DNA of 64,000 nucleotides from Pseudoalteromonas sp. CO133X (GTDB lineage Bacteria > Pseudomonadota > Gammaproteobacteria > Enterobacterales > Alteromonadaceae): the NCBI GenBank assembly GCA_004208945.1, contig SGPE01000016.1, positions 62,001-126,000 of the forward strand, written 5' to 3'. This document shows, piece by piece, positions 25,970 to 34,610 of this stretch (position 1 is the stretch's first letter; each line of letters begins with the position of its first letter). The translations under genes and the position numbers were made by a program. The notes under the pieces are model-generated. The model was not told where the DNA came from. It saw only the letters and a list, made by a program, of their open reading frames with translations, and did no database searches.

Positions 25970-28144
25970 ATGCAGAAACAATTACCAGCAAAATACTATT
26001 TAAGTCACTTTTTTGAACTTGCAGAGTTTATCCAAACTCAGTGCACACGCCTGTTAACGGCTAAGCAGCAGTTATTTCTATCAAGGTTAATTCAACTTGA
26101 TGAGCAAAGCTTGTGTACCTTATTGCGCATTTACTCGCGTAAGCCCAAACTTGTCGCAATATCCTCACTAAATTATGAAGAGATCCCCAATCTTCATGGT
26201 GCTATTTTTAAGCTTAAGCAGCAAGGGCTGGTGGCACACCCCACAAGTGAAAATTTAGACTTAGTACTTGAACATTTAACTAAGCCGGAGTTGGTGAGCC
26301 TTTTAGCGAATGATGAGCTAATGTCATCTACTGTTGTTTTTAAAAAGACAGCAAGCAAAGGGGCATTAATTCAACTATGCAAAGATCACATCGATCGTAC
26401 GAGTAATCTGTTCGAAACGCTTTTCAGTCAATTTGTGATGAATAGCCGAAGCCAGTATTACGAGTACTTTGAGTTTTTATATAGTGGTCGCTTGAGTGGT
26501 GGTGATATAAACCACCAAAATCGCTTTGTGATGCGTGATTTAGGGATAGCCAAAGTACGTGGTGATGTCAGCAAAACGCTGTCGCGTTTTCAAACCTTGG
26601 CCGAAGCACAAACACAGTATCAATTAAATCAATTGCGCATGCAGTTTAAGCAAAGCGAGTCAGCAGCGCAGTATCAAAATTTAGCCCAAGCACTTTTAGC
26701 CATTAGCTGTGAAGATGAATTAGCCCAGAGTATCAAAAACAAATTACTTATTCGCTTATATAAGCAGTTGAAGGAGCATGATTTAGCGTTTGCATGTGAG
26801 TTACTCGAATACTGTGAAGGCAGTAGTGAAGCGCAAGAGCTAGCAATTCGCCAGCGCTATAAAGAGGGGGATAAAGAGTGGGTTGAGCAAAAGCTTGAGC
26901 AAATAATTCACGATCCACTTGATGATGGCATTTTGTATTTTGCAGAGGATTTCTTACAACGCAAATACAATAAACAACAACGCTCGCGTTTAACGCAAAT
27001 GCTCGTTGATACAGAGCATCAATTAAACATTGATGACATTTATCGTGGTGACGTAGAGCAAGGGGTGTGTGAGCATTATCAGCAACAGGAATGCACTGTC
27101 TTTTTTAGCGAAAATAACCTTTGGTTGAGCTTATTTACACTGACATTTTGGCAAGAACTTTTTATTGATACGCCGCACCCACCATGCAACGAATTTGATA
27201 TTTACCCCAAAGTACTTCTTGCTGATAACTTTTACGACTCACAGCAAAAACAAATAGAACAAAAGTTAGCATTTTTAACCTCAAGTGATGCTTGGTTTAA
27301 GCATGTGTGTAAAGCGGCAGGGCAGTTTTACGATACACCGACAGGTTTATTTCAATGGCACAGTGATGTTTTAGAACCATTAAAATTACTTATAAAATAC
27401 AGTGATTTACAAAATTTAAAGTCACATATTTTGCAAATGACAAAAACATTTAAGCAGCTAAAAGATGGTTACCCTGATTTAATGGTGCTCAAAGAGGGCA
27501 AGCTCACATTCGAAGAAGTAAAGGCCCCAGGTGACAAACTAAGACGCAACCAACTTGTCAGTATTGATGTGTTAAAACAGCATGGCTTTACTGTGAATAT
27601 CGTTGCGGTAAATTGGTTTAATGACCCTAATCGCATTTACAGCGTGGTTGATATAGAAACCACAGGTGGCGTTCAAGGTAATAACAAAATTACAGAAATA
27701 GCCGTTGTGCAAGTGCAAGCTGGCGAGGTGATAAATCAATGGGCAAGCTTAATTAACCCTGAGCGAAGCATTCCACCGTTTATTACTAAACTCACCGGTA
27801 TCAATGCTGCCATGGTCCGTGATGCCCCACGCTTTGAAGAGATAGCCGATACACTGCGCTCACTATTAAAAGGCAGTGTATTTGTTGCTCATAATGTGAA
27901 TTTTGACTATGGCTTTATTCGTAAAGAATACGCTGCACTTGGGCAAGGCTTTAAAATGCCCAAGCTATGTACTGTGGTTGAATCACGAAGAGCATTTCCA
28001 AAGCTTAAGTCCTATTCGCTCGGTAACTTAGCGGCTCATTTTGAACTGAATCTAACTAACCACCATAGAGCATTAGCTGATGCAACTGCCACTGCAGAGC
28101 TGTTAAATTTGATTCAACAAACACAATCAAAAAAGGCGAGTTAA
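25970..28144 (+). CDS. FAN1-like VRR-NUC nuclease fused to a DnaQ-like 3'-5' exonuclease
   Basis: A 724-residue fusion. The N-terminal ~550 residues resemble bacterial FAN1: helical N-terminus, TPR-like middle, then the VRR-NUC nuclease core with GYPDLMVLKEG (Asp ~503) and LTFEEVKAPGDKLRRNQ (Glu, Lys), which matches PD-(D/E)XK catalysis of flap and interstrand-crosslink substrates. Residues ~555-720 are a DEDDh exonuclease like the Pol III epsilon subunit (YSVVDIETTG, HNVNFDYGFI, HHRALADATATAEL). FAN1 acts in crosslink repair; the attached proofreading-type exonuclease would add 3'-5' trimming. A LexA box precedes it. The GTG at 25958 overlaps the LexA region, so the ATG at 25970 is preferred. 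Confidence 0.9.
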   Translation: MQKQLPAKYYLSHFFELAEFIQTQCTRLLTAKQQLFLSRLIQLDEQSLCTLLRIYSRKPKLVAISSLNYEEIPNLHGAIFKLKQQGLVAHPTSENLDLVLEHLTKPELVSLLANDELMSSTVVFKKTASKGALIQLCKDHIDRTSNLFETLFSQFVMNSRSQYYEYFEFLYSGRLSGGDINHQNRFVMRDLGIAKVRGDVSKTLSRFQTLAEAQTQYQLNQLRMQFKQSESAAQYQNLAQALLAISCEDELAQSIKNKLLIRLYKQLKEHDLAFACELLEYCEGSSEAQELAIRQRYKEGDKEWVEQKLEQIIHDPLDDGILYFAEDFLQRKYNKQQRSRLTQMLVDTEHQLNIDDIYRGDVEQGVCEHYQQQECTVFFSENNLWLSLFTLTFWQELFIDTPHPPCNEFDIYPKVLLADNFYDSQQKQIEQKLAFLTSSDAWFKHVCKAAGQFYDTPTGLFQWHSDVLEPLKLLIKYSDLQNLKSHILQMTKTFKQLKDGYPDLMVLKEGKLTFEEVKAPGDKLRRNQLVSIDVLKQHGFTVNIVAVNWFNDPNRIYSVVDIETTGGVQGNNKITEIAVVQVQAGEVINQWASLINPERSIPPFITKLTGINAAMVRDAPRFEEIADTLRSLLKGSVFVAHNVNFDYGFIRKEYAALGQGFKMPKLCTVVESRRAFPKLKSYSLGNLAAHFELNLTNHHRALADATATAELLNLIQQTQSKKAS

Positions 28145-28155
28145 ACTCGCCTTTT
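28131..28155. terminator. Bidirectional terminator between the fusion nuclease and queC
   Basis: AAAAGGCGAG, a TTAAA loop and CTCGCCTTTT form a 10-bp stem that includes the nuclease stop codon, with A and T tracts on either side. Confidence 0.85.
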
Positions 28156-28184
28156 AAACTTAATCTGTCCCATCCAAAATAAGG

Positions 28185-28841
28185 TTACTCGTATTCGATA
28201 GGGTCGGTAACGTTATTTAATGCAAAAGCCTCTAAGCGCTCTTGGCAAGCACCACATTTGCCACAAGCTTTGTCGCGGCCGTTATAACATGTCCATGTTT
28301 GGCTATAATCAAGACCCATTTTTAAACCGTCTGTCAAAATATCGATTTTGGTATTATTTAAATACGGGCTGAAAATTTCCACAGCGTCATAGTTGGCAAT
28401 ACGGCAAACATCATCCATTTTTTGTACGAACTCTGGGCGACAGTCTGGATAAATTGCATGGTCACCTGAATGCGCGCCGTAATAGACTTTGCTTGCTTTT
28501 AAAGACACCGCATAACCCACTGCAAGTGAAAGTAAGATCATATTACGGTTAGGCACAATTGTGCTCTTCATGCTTTCTTCTTCGTAGTGACCTTCTGGTA
28601 CTTCGATATCATCAGTTAAAGATGAGCCACCAATTAACTGGTTAATAGCTGAAATATCAACAATCTTATGAGAAACACCTAAATTTTCACACACTTGAGC
28701 AGCTACTTTAAGCTCTTTAACATGACGCTGGCCGTAGTCGAACGACAGGGCATATACTTCATGGCCTTGTTGCAGGGCTTTATTTAATACGGTAAATGAG
28801 TCCATACCGCCGGAATAAATCACAACTACTTTTTGCGTCAT
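28185..28841 (-). CDS. queC: 7-cyano-7-deazaguanine synthase
   Basis: QueC converts 7-carboxy-7-deazaguanine to preQ0 with ammonia and two ATP steps, on the way to queuosine in tRNA. The 218-residue protein has the PP-loop SGGMDS at residues ~10-15 and FDYGQRH. The C-terminal zinc site is [19 protein letters not shown] (four Cys). It is divergent from queE, which makes its substrate. The last enzyme of the preQ1 branch, QueF, is encoded about 29 kb away in this window. Confidence 0.96.
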   Translation of the reverse strand: MTQKVVVIYSGGMDSFTVLNKALQQGHEVYALSFDYGQRHVKELKVAAQVCENLGVSHKIVDISAINQLIGGSSLTDDIEVPEGHYEEESMKSTIVPNRNMILLSLAVGYAVSLKASKVYYGAHSGDHAIYPDCRPEFVQKMDDVCRIANYDAVEIFSPYLNNTKIDILTDGLKMGLDYSQTWTCYNGRDKACGKCGACQERLEAFALNNVTDPIEYE

Positions 28842-28986
28842 ATCTGTTTTGCTCTTACTTTTAATAGAGGTTTACTTCAGGGCGCGATATACTACACGGC
28901 TCGGGCCTAAATAACAATTTTTGCGCGTGTTTTTGGTTTTTTGATGGTATGTATTTTATACCGTTGCGTCGTAAGTGAGATGTCTT

Positions 28987-29652
28987 TTGTACAAAATTAA
29001 CGAAGTGTTTGAAACAATTCAAGGTGAAGCAAGTTTTACAGGTACACCTTCAATCTTTTTACGTTTACAAGGCTGCCCAGTGGGTTGTGCTTGGTGTGAT
29101 ACAAAGCAAACATGGGATGTTGATAATGTATATAAAGTGTCCTTAGATGACACGGTTGAGAAAAAAGCCGATTCAGATCATTGGGCAGAAGCAACGGCTG
29201 AGCAAGTGTTAGCGCTATTTAAAGAACGTGGCTACAACGCAAAACATGTGGTGATCACCGGTGGTGAGCCTTGCATGTACGACTTAAATCCAGTGTGTGA
29301 ATTATTACACGCAAATGGCTACTCAACTCAAATTGAAACCAGCGGCACATTTGAAATTTTAGTCCCAGAGCAGACATGGGTGACTGTATCACCAAAAATT
29401 AATATGCGTGGTGGCTACAACGTATTACGCAGTGCCATGCAACGTGCAGACGAAATTAAACACCCAGTTGCAATGCAAAAGCACGTTGAAGAACTTGAAG
29501 ACTTATTCTTAAAAACAGGAGTGAACCCACGTTTAGTGTACCTGCAACCAATTAGCCAAAAAACCTCAGCAACCAAACTGGCTATTGAGACCTGTATCGC
29601 TAAAAACTGGCGCCTATCAGTGCAAGTACATAAGTATTTGGGAATTAGTTAG
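28987..29652 (+). CDS. queE: 7-carboxy-7-deazaguanine synthase
   Basis: QueE is a radical-SAM enzyme that contracts the ring of 6-carboxy-tetrahydropterin to 7-carboxy-7-deazaguanine. Visible are INEVFETIQGEASFTG, the cluster motif CPVGCAWCDTKQTW (CxxxCxxC) and the SAM-contact GGEP in VVITGGEPCMYDL. No ATG fits the N-terminus. I prefer the TTG at 28987, giving MYKINEVF like the E. coli protein, with AAGTGAG 7 nt upstream; a GTG at 28975 is possible. It has 221 residues from that start. Confidence 0.93.
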   Translation: MYKINEVFETIQGEASFTGTPSIFLRLQGCPVGCAWCDTKQTWDVDNVYKVSLDDTVEKKADSDHWAEATAEQVLALFKERGYNAKHVVITGGEPCMYDLNPVCELLHANGYSTQIETSGTFEILVPEQTWVTVSPKINMRGGYNVLRSAMQRADEIKHPVAMQKHVEELEDLFLKTGVNPRLVYLQPISQKTSATKLAIETCIAKNWRLSVQVHKYLGIS

Positions 29653-29672
29653 TTTATTACTCTGTAGAACAA

Positions 29673-29700
29673 AAAAGCGTTGCACAATGGCAACGCTTTT
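29673..29700. terminator. Bidirectional terminator between queE and bcp
   Basis: AAAAGCGTTGC, a 6-nt loop and GCAACGCTTTT form an 11-bp stem with A-rich and T-rich flanks, between the two convergent genes. Confidence 0.88.
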
Positions 29701-29723
29701 GTATTTTATACTCAGTTCAATTA

Positions 29724-30203
29724 TTAGCTTTGAGCTAAATAATCAAGCACGACTTGATGGTGGTCTTTAGTTTTAAACTTATCAAATACGTGTTTTATTT
29801 TACCGTCTTGGCCTACAAGGAAACTAATACGGTGAATACCTTCGTACTCTTTACCCATAAACTTTTTGTAACCCCAAATACCAAATGCATCAGCAATAGC
29901 ATGATCTTCGTCGGCTAATAAATCAAAGTTAAGTTCTTTTTTGGTTTCAAAGTTCTTTAAACGTTTGATTGGGTCAGGGCTAATACCAACAACACGTGTA
30001 TTTAATTTAGCAAGCTCAGCTTTTTCATCACGTAAGTTTTCAGCTTGTACTGTGCACCCTGGAGTGGATGCCTTTGGATAGAAGTAAACAAGCACTTGCT
30101 GCTCTTTTAATAGCTCAGCGAGTGTGATTGTTTCATCATTTTGGTTTTGTAAACTAAAAGCTGGGGCTGTATCACCTGCTTGAAGAGGATTAATTTTGTT
30201 CAT
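29724..30203 (-). CDS. bcp: Thiol peroxidase, BCP/PrxQ type, single cysteine
   Basis: A 159-residue peroxiredoxin that reduces peroxides, including lipid hydroperoxides, with thioredoxin or another thiol. The peroxidatic Cys is in YPKASTPGCTVQAENLRDE. In many BCPs a resolving Cys sits five residues on (PGCTxxAC); here that position is Glu/Asn and the protein has no other Cys, so it is a 1-Cys form that needs an external thiol. It lies 10 nt downstream of gcvR, the usual gcvR-bcp pair. Confidence 0.93.
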   Translation of the reverse strand: MNKINPLQAGDTAPAFSLQNQNDETITLAELLKEQQVLVYFYPKASTPGCTVQAENLRDEKAELAKLNTRVVGISPDPIKRLKNFETKKELNFDLLADEDHAIADAFGIWGYKKFMGKEYEGIHRISFLVGQDGKIKHVFDKFKTKDHHQVVLDYLAQS

Positions 30204-30213
30204 GCTTAGCTCC

Positions 30214-30747
30214 TTAGCGAATGCGTCTGAAAATATAGTCTACGTTCAAACTACGAGAAAGATCTTCAAAACTAACTTTAAATTTATCAATATCAACTTC
30301 TACTGGAATATTAAACTCTAGTTCACAACGCATTTTCACATCTTCATCGTCATCAAATGTATCTGATTTTAATGAGCAAATACTGATATTGTTATCAGCA
30401 AAAAAGCGTGTCACTTTACTGAGAGTTCCTGGCGTGTCGATACCTGTGTATTCGAGTGTGTAACCTGCACAAAACTCACTTGCCACATGGCTTGCTGTGC
30501 GTTTCATCATGGTTAATAAGCCTAGCTCCATCCCTTTAGTTGGCAATGTATGTTCAATTCGGCTAATTGCCGACATGTCACCAGCTAATAACATGATGAA
30601 GGTAAATTCGTTGCCTAAAATAGCAATTCGACTGTCGATTATATTGCAATGACAATCACTCACTAGTTGAGTTAGTTCGCTAACGATACCCGGTCTATCT
30701 TCACCGATCGCAGTGAGCACTATCTGATGATTCGTAAAAGCAGTCAT
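30214..30747 (-). CDS. gcvR: Glycine cleavage system transcriptional repressor GcvR, ACT domains
   Basis: A 177-residue protein with two ACT domains (residues ~8-85 and ~95-172; HQIVLTAIGEDRPGIVSELTQL and YTLEYTGIDTPGTLSKVTRFF). GcvR has no DNA-binding domain; it binds GcvA and, without glycine, turns it into a repressor of the gcv operon. The two glycine-sensing GxxxPG-type loops are intact. It precedes bcp in one unit. Confidence 0.92.
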   Translation of the reverse strand: MTAFTNHQIVLTAIGEDRPGIVSELTQLVSDCHCNIIDSRIAILGNEFTFIMLLAGDMSAISRIEHTLPTKGMELGLLTMMKRTASHVASEFCAGYTLEYTGIDTPGTLSKVTRFFADNNISICSLKSDTFDDDEDVKMRCELEFNIPVEVDIDKFKVSFEDLSRSLNVDYIFRRIR

Positions 30748-31119
30748 GGAATTTTAAGTACCTAGTAATTAATAAATACCAACGGATATAAGCCAGAATA
30801 AGCTTTGATTTCACGTGAGTTTAATACCGCACGGCGGCGAAGTTTAACATAATTTACCGAATAGACGATAGCGGTGATTAATTAAGCCATTAATAAAGTA
30901 CGCTCTTTCTTGTTTTTAGGGGCATCTGAAAGTACCATAGTTAAAATTTTGCAAGGCGATAAGCAAACATAGTGGTTACGCGCTAACCCATATTGATTAG
31001 GGTTTTTTGCATAAAAACAAAAAATGTAAAGTCAAAAATGATTTTACAGTGAACCAAATCGGCATTACCCACTCATACATTTGTTAAAAAAATTAAGGGT
31101 TTGCTAAGGAGAAATATCT
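30748..31119. other. Gene-free divergent spacer with an orphan terminator-like hairpin
   Basis: I see no ORF here, and in particular no dapA, which often precedes bamC. AACCC (30985-30989) and GGGTT (31000-31004) form a 5-bp stem ending in a run of six T on the plus strand, although no plus-strand gene lies before it. AAGGAG at 31106-31111 is the bamC ribosome site. Confidence 0.5.
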
Positions 31120-32181
31120 GTGCAGTATTGGATCTCAAAGGCGCTTGCAGTAAGCGTAATGGTTAGTTTAACAGGGTGCGGTGTCTTTACTGACGAAGCA
31201 CATCATAAACGTAATTATCGTGCTAACGAACCGGTTAAAGCGCCTGAAGGACTTGCGCAGCCAGCTCAAGATCTGACCTATAAAATGGATGTTGCTCAAT
31301 ATGACAACGATCCAGAAGCAAAAAATTATCGTCCACCCGCACAAGTTATCACTATTGCTCAGGGTAGCTGGGTAGAAGAGGGTGATAAAGATGCTCGCGT
31401 ATACTTTGACAAAAACGACGGCATTGTTGACTTAGACGAGTTTATTTGGGACTCAATTAACGCTGTATTACATGAAGAGAATACTCGCGCAACGAAGGAA
31501 GACAAGTTGCTTGGTAGTATTGAGACTGATTGGTATAGCATTATCAAACCAGAAGATGTTTGGTTTTGGGAAGATGAAGCAGACGTTTCACAACAGCGAT
31601 TCTTGTTTACAATTGAAGAAAAGTCTCACCAGCGTACGGCATCATTAAGCAGCAAATTGGTTGATTTTAAGAGTGACTCGCAAGAGCTTACGCCACTTTT
31701 AAAGCAACAGCTTGAAGTACGAGCGCTTAATCAAGTAATTGCTGAGTTTGATTACCGTTATCGTCAACTTGAAGTCGAAATGCGTAAGCAGCAAGGTATT
31801 ATTTCTCTTGAAATGGGATTTGATAACAAAGGCAACGCTGCATTAGTGACTGAACAAGATTACTTTGTGGTATTTGATCGTTTTTCTGGCTTCTTAGAGC
31901 GTTTATCTTTCACGATTGTTGAAATTGACCAAGAAAGAGGTTTGATTACGGCTGATTACAAGAAGCCTGAGTCAAGCGTTTGGGATTCAATTTGGGGTGA
32001 AGAATTAGCAGAGTTACCAATCGAAAATGGCCAATACCAAATACTTGTAAGTCGCACAAATGAAGGCGGTACGAGTCTGACATGGATGGACTCTGAAGGA
32101 ACTACATTAGAGCCAGGTACAATGAATGACCTACAACAAGCACTAGAAAATGCGCTGCGCCAGCGCGGTATTAATATTTAA
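31120..32181 (+). CDS. bamC: Outer-membrane assembly lipoprotein BamC
   Basis: BamC is an accessory lipoprotein of the β-barrel assembly machine. The 353-residue protein has a lipoprotein signal with lipobox LTGC (Cys20). It then has the extended N-terminal segment that contacts BamD (KAPEGLAQPAQDLTYKMD ... NYRPPAQVI) and two helix-grip domains (~85-200 and ~225-350). The GTG start is supported by AAGGAG 8 nt upstream. In many gammaproteobacteria dapA sits just before it; here it stands alone. Confidence 0.92.
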   Translation: MQYWISKALAVSVMVSLTGCGVFTDEAHHKRNYRANEPVKAPEGLAQPAQDLTYKMDVAQYDNDPEAKNYRPPAQVITIAQGSWVEEGDKDARVYFDKNDGIVDLDEFIWDSINAVLHEENTRATKEDKLLGSIETDWYSIIKPEDVWFWEDEADVSQQRFLFTIEEKSHQRTASLSSKLVDFKSDSQELTPLLKQQLEVRALNQVIAEFDYRYRQLEVEMRKQQGIISLEMGFDNKGNAALVTEQDYFVVFDRFSGFLERLSFTIVEIDQERGLITADYKKPESSVWDSIWGEELAELPIENGQYQILVSRTNEGGTSLTWMDSEGTTLEPGTMNDLQQALENALRQRGINI

Positions 32182-32195
32182 TAATTATAAAAGTT

Positions 32196-32239
32196 AAAAC
32201 CACCACAGAAAGAGCCTCACCGCTCTTTTTGTGGTTTTT
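32196..32239 (+). terminator. Terminator after bamC
   Basis: AAAACCAC...GAAAGAGC pairs with GCTCTTTTT...GTGGTTTT around CTCACC, with a small bulge, and ends in T-rich sequence. Confidence 0.7.
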
Positions 32240-32252
32240 ACAGGTTGAAAAT

Positions 32253-33620
32253 ATGTCTAACTTAAACACTGCAAATCGCAGTAACTTGCGAACTTTGTTT
32301 ACCTTTTTCGTTCCTTCACTTATAGGTGTCTTTTTGTTTATGACGCCGGTGCCCATAGGTGAGGCAATGACTATTCCTATTGCTGTGATGGCAAAGGGAG
32401 TTCAGCAATGGATAGCACCATTCGCATTAGGTTTAATAACCACTATTGTATGTATAACGGGTGTGCTTTCCTTAGTTATTAAATTATTTCAGCCTAAAGC
32501 ACTTTTAAAGGTGTTTGTAATTAAGCATTTGTTTGATGTAAGTTGGTTGTGGCTCAGTGTTCGCCTATTCGGTATGGTGTTTATACTATTGACCTATACC
32601 CAGTATGGGCCTGAAATGATTACTTCCAAAAATACGGGAGCTCTAGTTCTAAATGATCTGCTTCCTGTGTTGTTTTCAGTATTTATATTAGCAGGGTTAT
32701 TACTTCCTCTATTATTAAATTTTGGTCTGTTAGAGCTTGTCGGCACCTTATTGACGAAAGTAATGCGACCATTATTTGGTGTGCCAGGGCGCAGCGCAGT
32801 TAACTGTGTAGCATCTTGGTTAGGCGACGGTAGTGTGGGAATTTTGATGACTGCACGCCAATATGAAGATAAACATTACACCCAACGCGAAGCAGCGATT
32901 ATTGGTACCACTTTTTCTGCTGTATCAATCACTTTTTGCTTAGTTGTAATTGGCCAAGTTAAATTAGAGCACTTATTTGCTCCTTTCTATTTGACTGTGT
33001 GTCTAGCTGGCTTTGTTGCCGCACTTATAGTACCTCGCTTGCCTCCTTTACGTTTTAAGAAAGATTTATATGTTGATGGTACTCAACCTGATGAGCATGC
33101 AGAAGCAGTGCCAGAAGGAAAAACACTGGTAACGCACTCGCTTGATGTTGCACTTGCAAAGGCTAGAACTGCGCCAGGTTTCGTTGGTACTTTAAAAGAG
33201 GGGATTCACAATGCCCTTGACATGGTTTTTGCTGTGTTACCTGTGGTTATGGCTGTGGGTACATTTGCGCTTATTATTGCCGAATATACGCCAATTTTTG
33301 AGTATATGGGTAAACCATTCGTACCATTTTTAGAACTATTGCAGGTACCAGAGGCAGAAGCCGCTGCACAGACTATTATGGTGGGATTTGCTGATATGTT
33401 TATTCCGTCTATTTTAGCCGCAGGTAGTATTGAAAGTGATGTAACGCGTTTCATTATTGCGGCAATGAGTGTGACGCAATTAATTTATATGTCTGAAGTA
33501 GGTGCCTTATTACTGGGTAGTAAAATCCCTGTGAATATCGTTGAGCTATTCTTGATATTTATTTTAAGAACGTTAGTGACACTGCCTGTTATCGTTTTAA
33601 TGGCTCATTGGTTGGTCTGA
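32253..33620 (+). CDS. YjiH-family membrane protein with nucleoside-recognition (Gate) domains
   Basis: A 455-residue inner-membrane protein with about 11 helices. It contains two Gate-type segments, VNCVASWLGDGSVGILMTARQYED and AQTIMVGFADMFIPSILAAGS, as in YjiH and SpmA/SpmB relatives. The transported substrate is unknown; the 'nucleoside recognition' name comes from weak similarity to concentrative nucleoside transporters. The frame begins earlier (32229), but the ATG at 32253 starts after the bamC terminator and is preferred. Confidence 0.85.
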   Translation: MSNLNTANRSNLRTLFTFFVPSLIGVFLFMTPVPIGEAMTIPIAVMAKGVQQWIAPFALGLITTIVCITGVLSLVIKLFQPKALLKVFVIKHLFDVSWLWLSVRLFGMVFILLTYTQYGPEMITSKNTGALVLNDLLPVLFSVFILAGLLLPLLLNFGLLELVGTLLTKVMRPLFGVPGRSAVNCVASWLGDGSVGILMTARQYEDKHYTQREAAIIGTTFSAVSITFCLVVIGQVKLEHLFAPFYLTVCLAGFVAALIVPRLPPLRFKKDLYVDGTQPDEHAEAVPEGKTLVTHSLDVALAKARTAPGFVGTLKEGIHNALDMVFAVLPVVMAVGTFALIIAEYTPIFEYMGKPFVPFLELLQVPEAEAAAQTIMVGFADMFIPSILAAGSIESDVTRFIIAAMSVTQLIYMSEVGALLLGSKIPVNIVELFLIFILRTLVTLPVIVLMAHWLV

Positions 33621-33642
33621 GTGAGTCTTTAGGTATTATTAT

Positions 33643-33673
33643 AAAGCCCTGATAACTAATCAGGGCTTTTTTT
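33643..33673. terminator. Bidirectional terminator
   Basis: AAAGCCCTGAT, an AACTA loop and ATCAGGGCTTT form a perfect 11-bp stem followed by T7. It ends the YjiH-like gene and overlaps the last codons and stop of the small minus-strand gene. Confidence 0.92.
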
Positions 33674-33799
33674 ATCTTTATCATCACCGTTTTGTGGCTT
33701 TTTAAAATCCATTTTTGCAGCGTGTTTTAATAAGGCGAGGTTACCAATAACAACGCCGAAAACCGCAACAACAATTGCAATTTTTTGCCATGTTTCCAT
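33656..33799 (-). CDS. DUF2897-like 47-residue membrane protein
   Basis: A short gene read from the minus strand, with ATG at 33799 and TAG at 33656. It encodes METWQKIAIVVAVFGVVIGN and continues LALLKHAAKMDFKKPQ to a charged tail (NGDDKDKKSPD). One membrane helix plus the IxGNxxxLKH pattern resembles the small DUF2897 family. Its stop lies inside the bidirectional terminator, as expected for a real convergent gene. The function is unknown. Confidence 0.7.
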   Translation of the reverse strand: METWQKIAIVVAVFGVVIGNLALLKHAAKMDFKKPQNGDDKDKKSPD

Positions 33800-33838
33800 G
33801 CTCAAACCCAACTAGTCAATTTTGATAAATAGTAGCAC

Positions 33839-34375
33839 TTAAAAGCGTCTAGCATAAGACAGAGATATAAAATCAAGGCCAGGGTTCGGGCTTTTGAAGC
33901 CCGCATTAGAATAATGTAAGTATCTTAATGCTAAACTAGTATTATCACCTAAGTCTGCGACGAGCCCTAATCTATCTTCAAATTGGTAGTGAGTGCTAAC
34001 GTTCTTACCTGCAAAATGGGTGTCATCTAACAAAGAGACACCAATCCCGAACTCCACTGAAACAGGGATGTTTTTAACACTAAAAACAGGATATTGAATA
34101 ACAGGAGACATGGCTAAAACTAGGTTAGTTTGATGGCTGTTTTCTTTACCATATTGCCAAATATTAAAGCTTGATTCGAAGTAGAGGCGTGCATGCTGAA
34201 AAGGGAGTTGCTCTTGGGGGATGTGATATTGATAGGCAAGTTTTACCCCTTTTACATCTCCTTCGCCTTGAATATAGTCAATGGCATAACCATGATTTGA
34301 ATTTGCAAAAGCAGGCGTTGTTAAACTAGCTGCTATAACGAATGTTAGGGCGTTTAAAATGTGTGTAGTTTTCAT
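33839..34375 (-). CDS. PagL-like lipid A 3-O-deacylase (acyloxyacyl hydrolase family)
   Basis: A 178-residue outer-membrane β-barrel protein. The start MKTTHILNALTFVIAASLTTPAFA is a signal peptide cleaved after AFA; upstream in-frame codons to 34423 are less likely. The barrel carries the PagL active-site pattern LRYLHYSNAGFKSPNPGLD, with the catalytic His-Tyr-Ser, and ends in SLSYARRF with a terminal Phe. PagL removes the 3-O acyl chain from lipid A and alters immune recognition and permeability. It stands alone between the DUF2897 gene and a divergent MlaC gene. Confidence 0.87.
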   Translation of the reverse strand: MKTTHILNALTFVIAASLTTPAFANSNHGYAIDYIQGEGDVKGVKLAYQYHIPQEQLPFQHARLYFESSFNIWQYGKENSHQTNLVLAMSPVIQYPVFSVKNIPVSVEFGIGVSLLDDTHFAGKNVSTHYQFEDRLGLVADLGDNTSLALRYLHYSNAGFKSPNPGLDFISLSYARRF

Positions 34376-34610
34376 ATCGGGACTTCTCATAGTGACTATG
34401 AGCATGTAAATAGGGGTGGCCAAGGGGGCTTTTCAATGTGCAAAAATACACACCTACTGTGCATTTACTTAGTTTTTTTAGCAATTAACTGAAAACTAAA
34501 ACAAAAATCGATTGGTGCGGATTTGGCATTAAAAAGGTGTCGGATTGTTTCTTTTTATTTGGGGCTAATATCGGTATATTGGCTCAAATTTTCAACGGTA
34601 AGTGCATATC

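Noticed and set aside
28842..28986. Possible preQ1 riboswitch between queC and queE
   Set aside because: No convincing preQ1 aptamer consensus was seen on either strand in this short spacer.
32171..32356. Minus-strand ORF at the bamC / YjiH junction
   Set aside because: It spans the bamC terminator and the start of the next gene; no ribosome site or family pattern.
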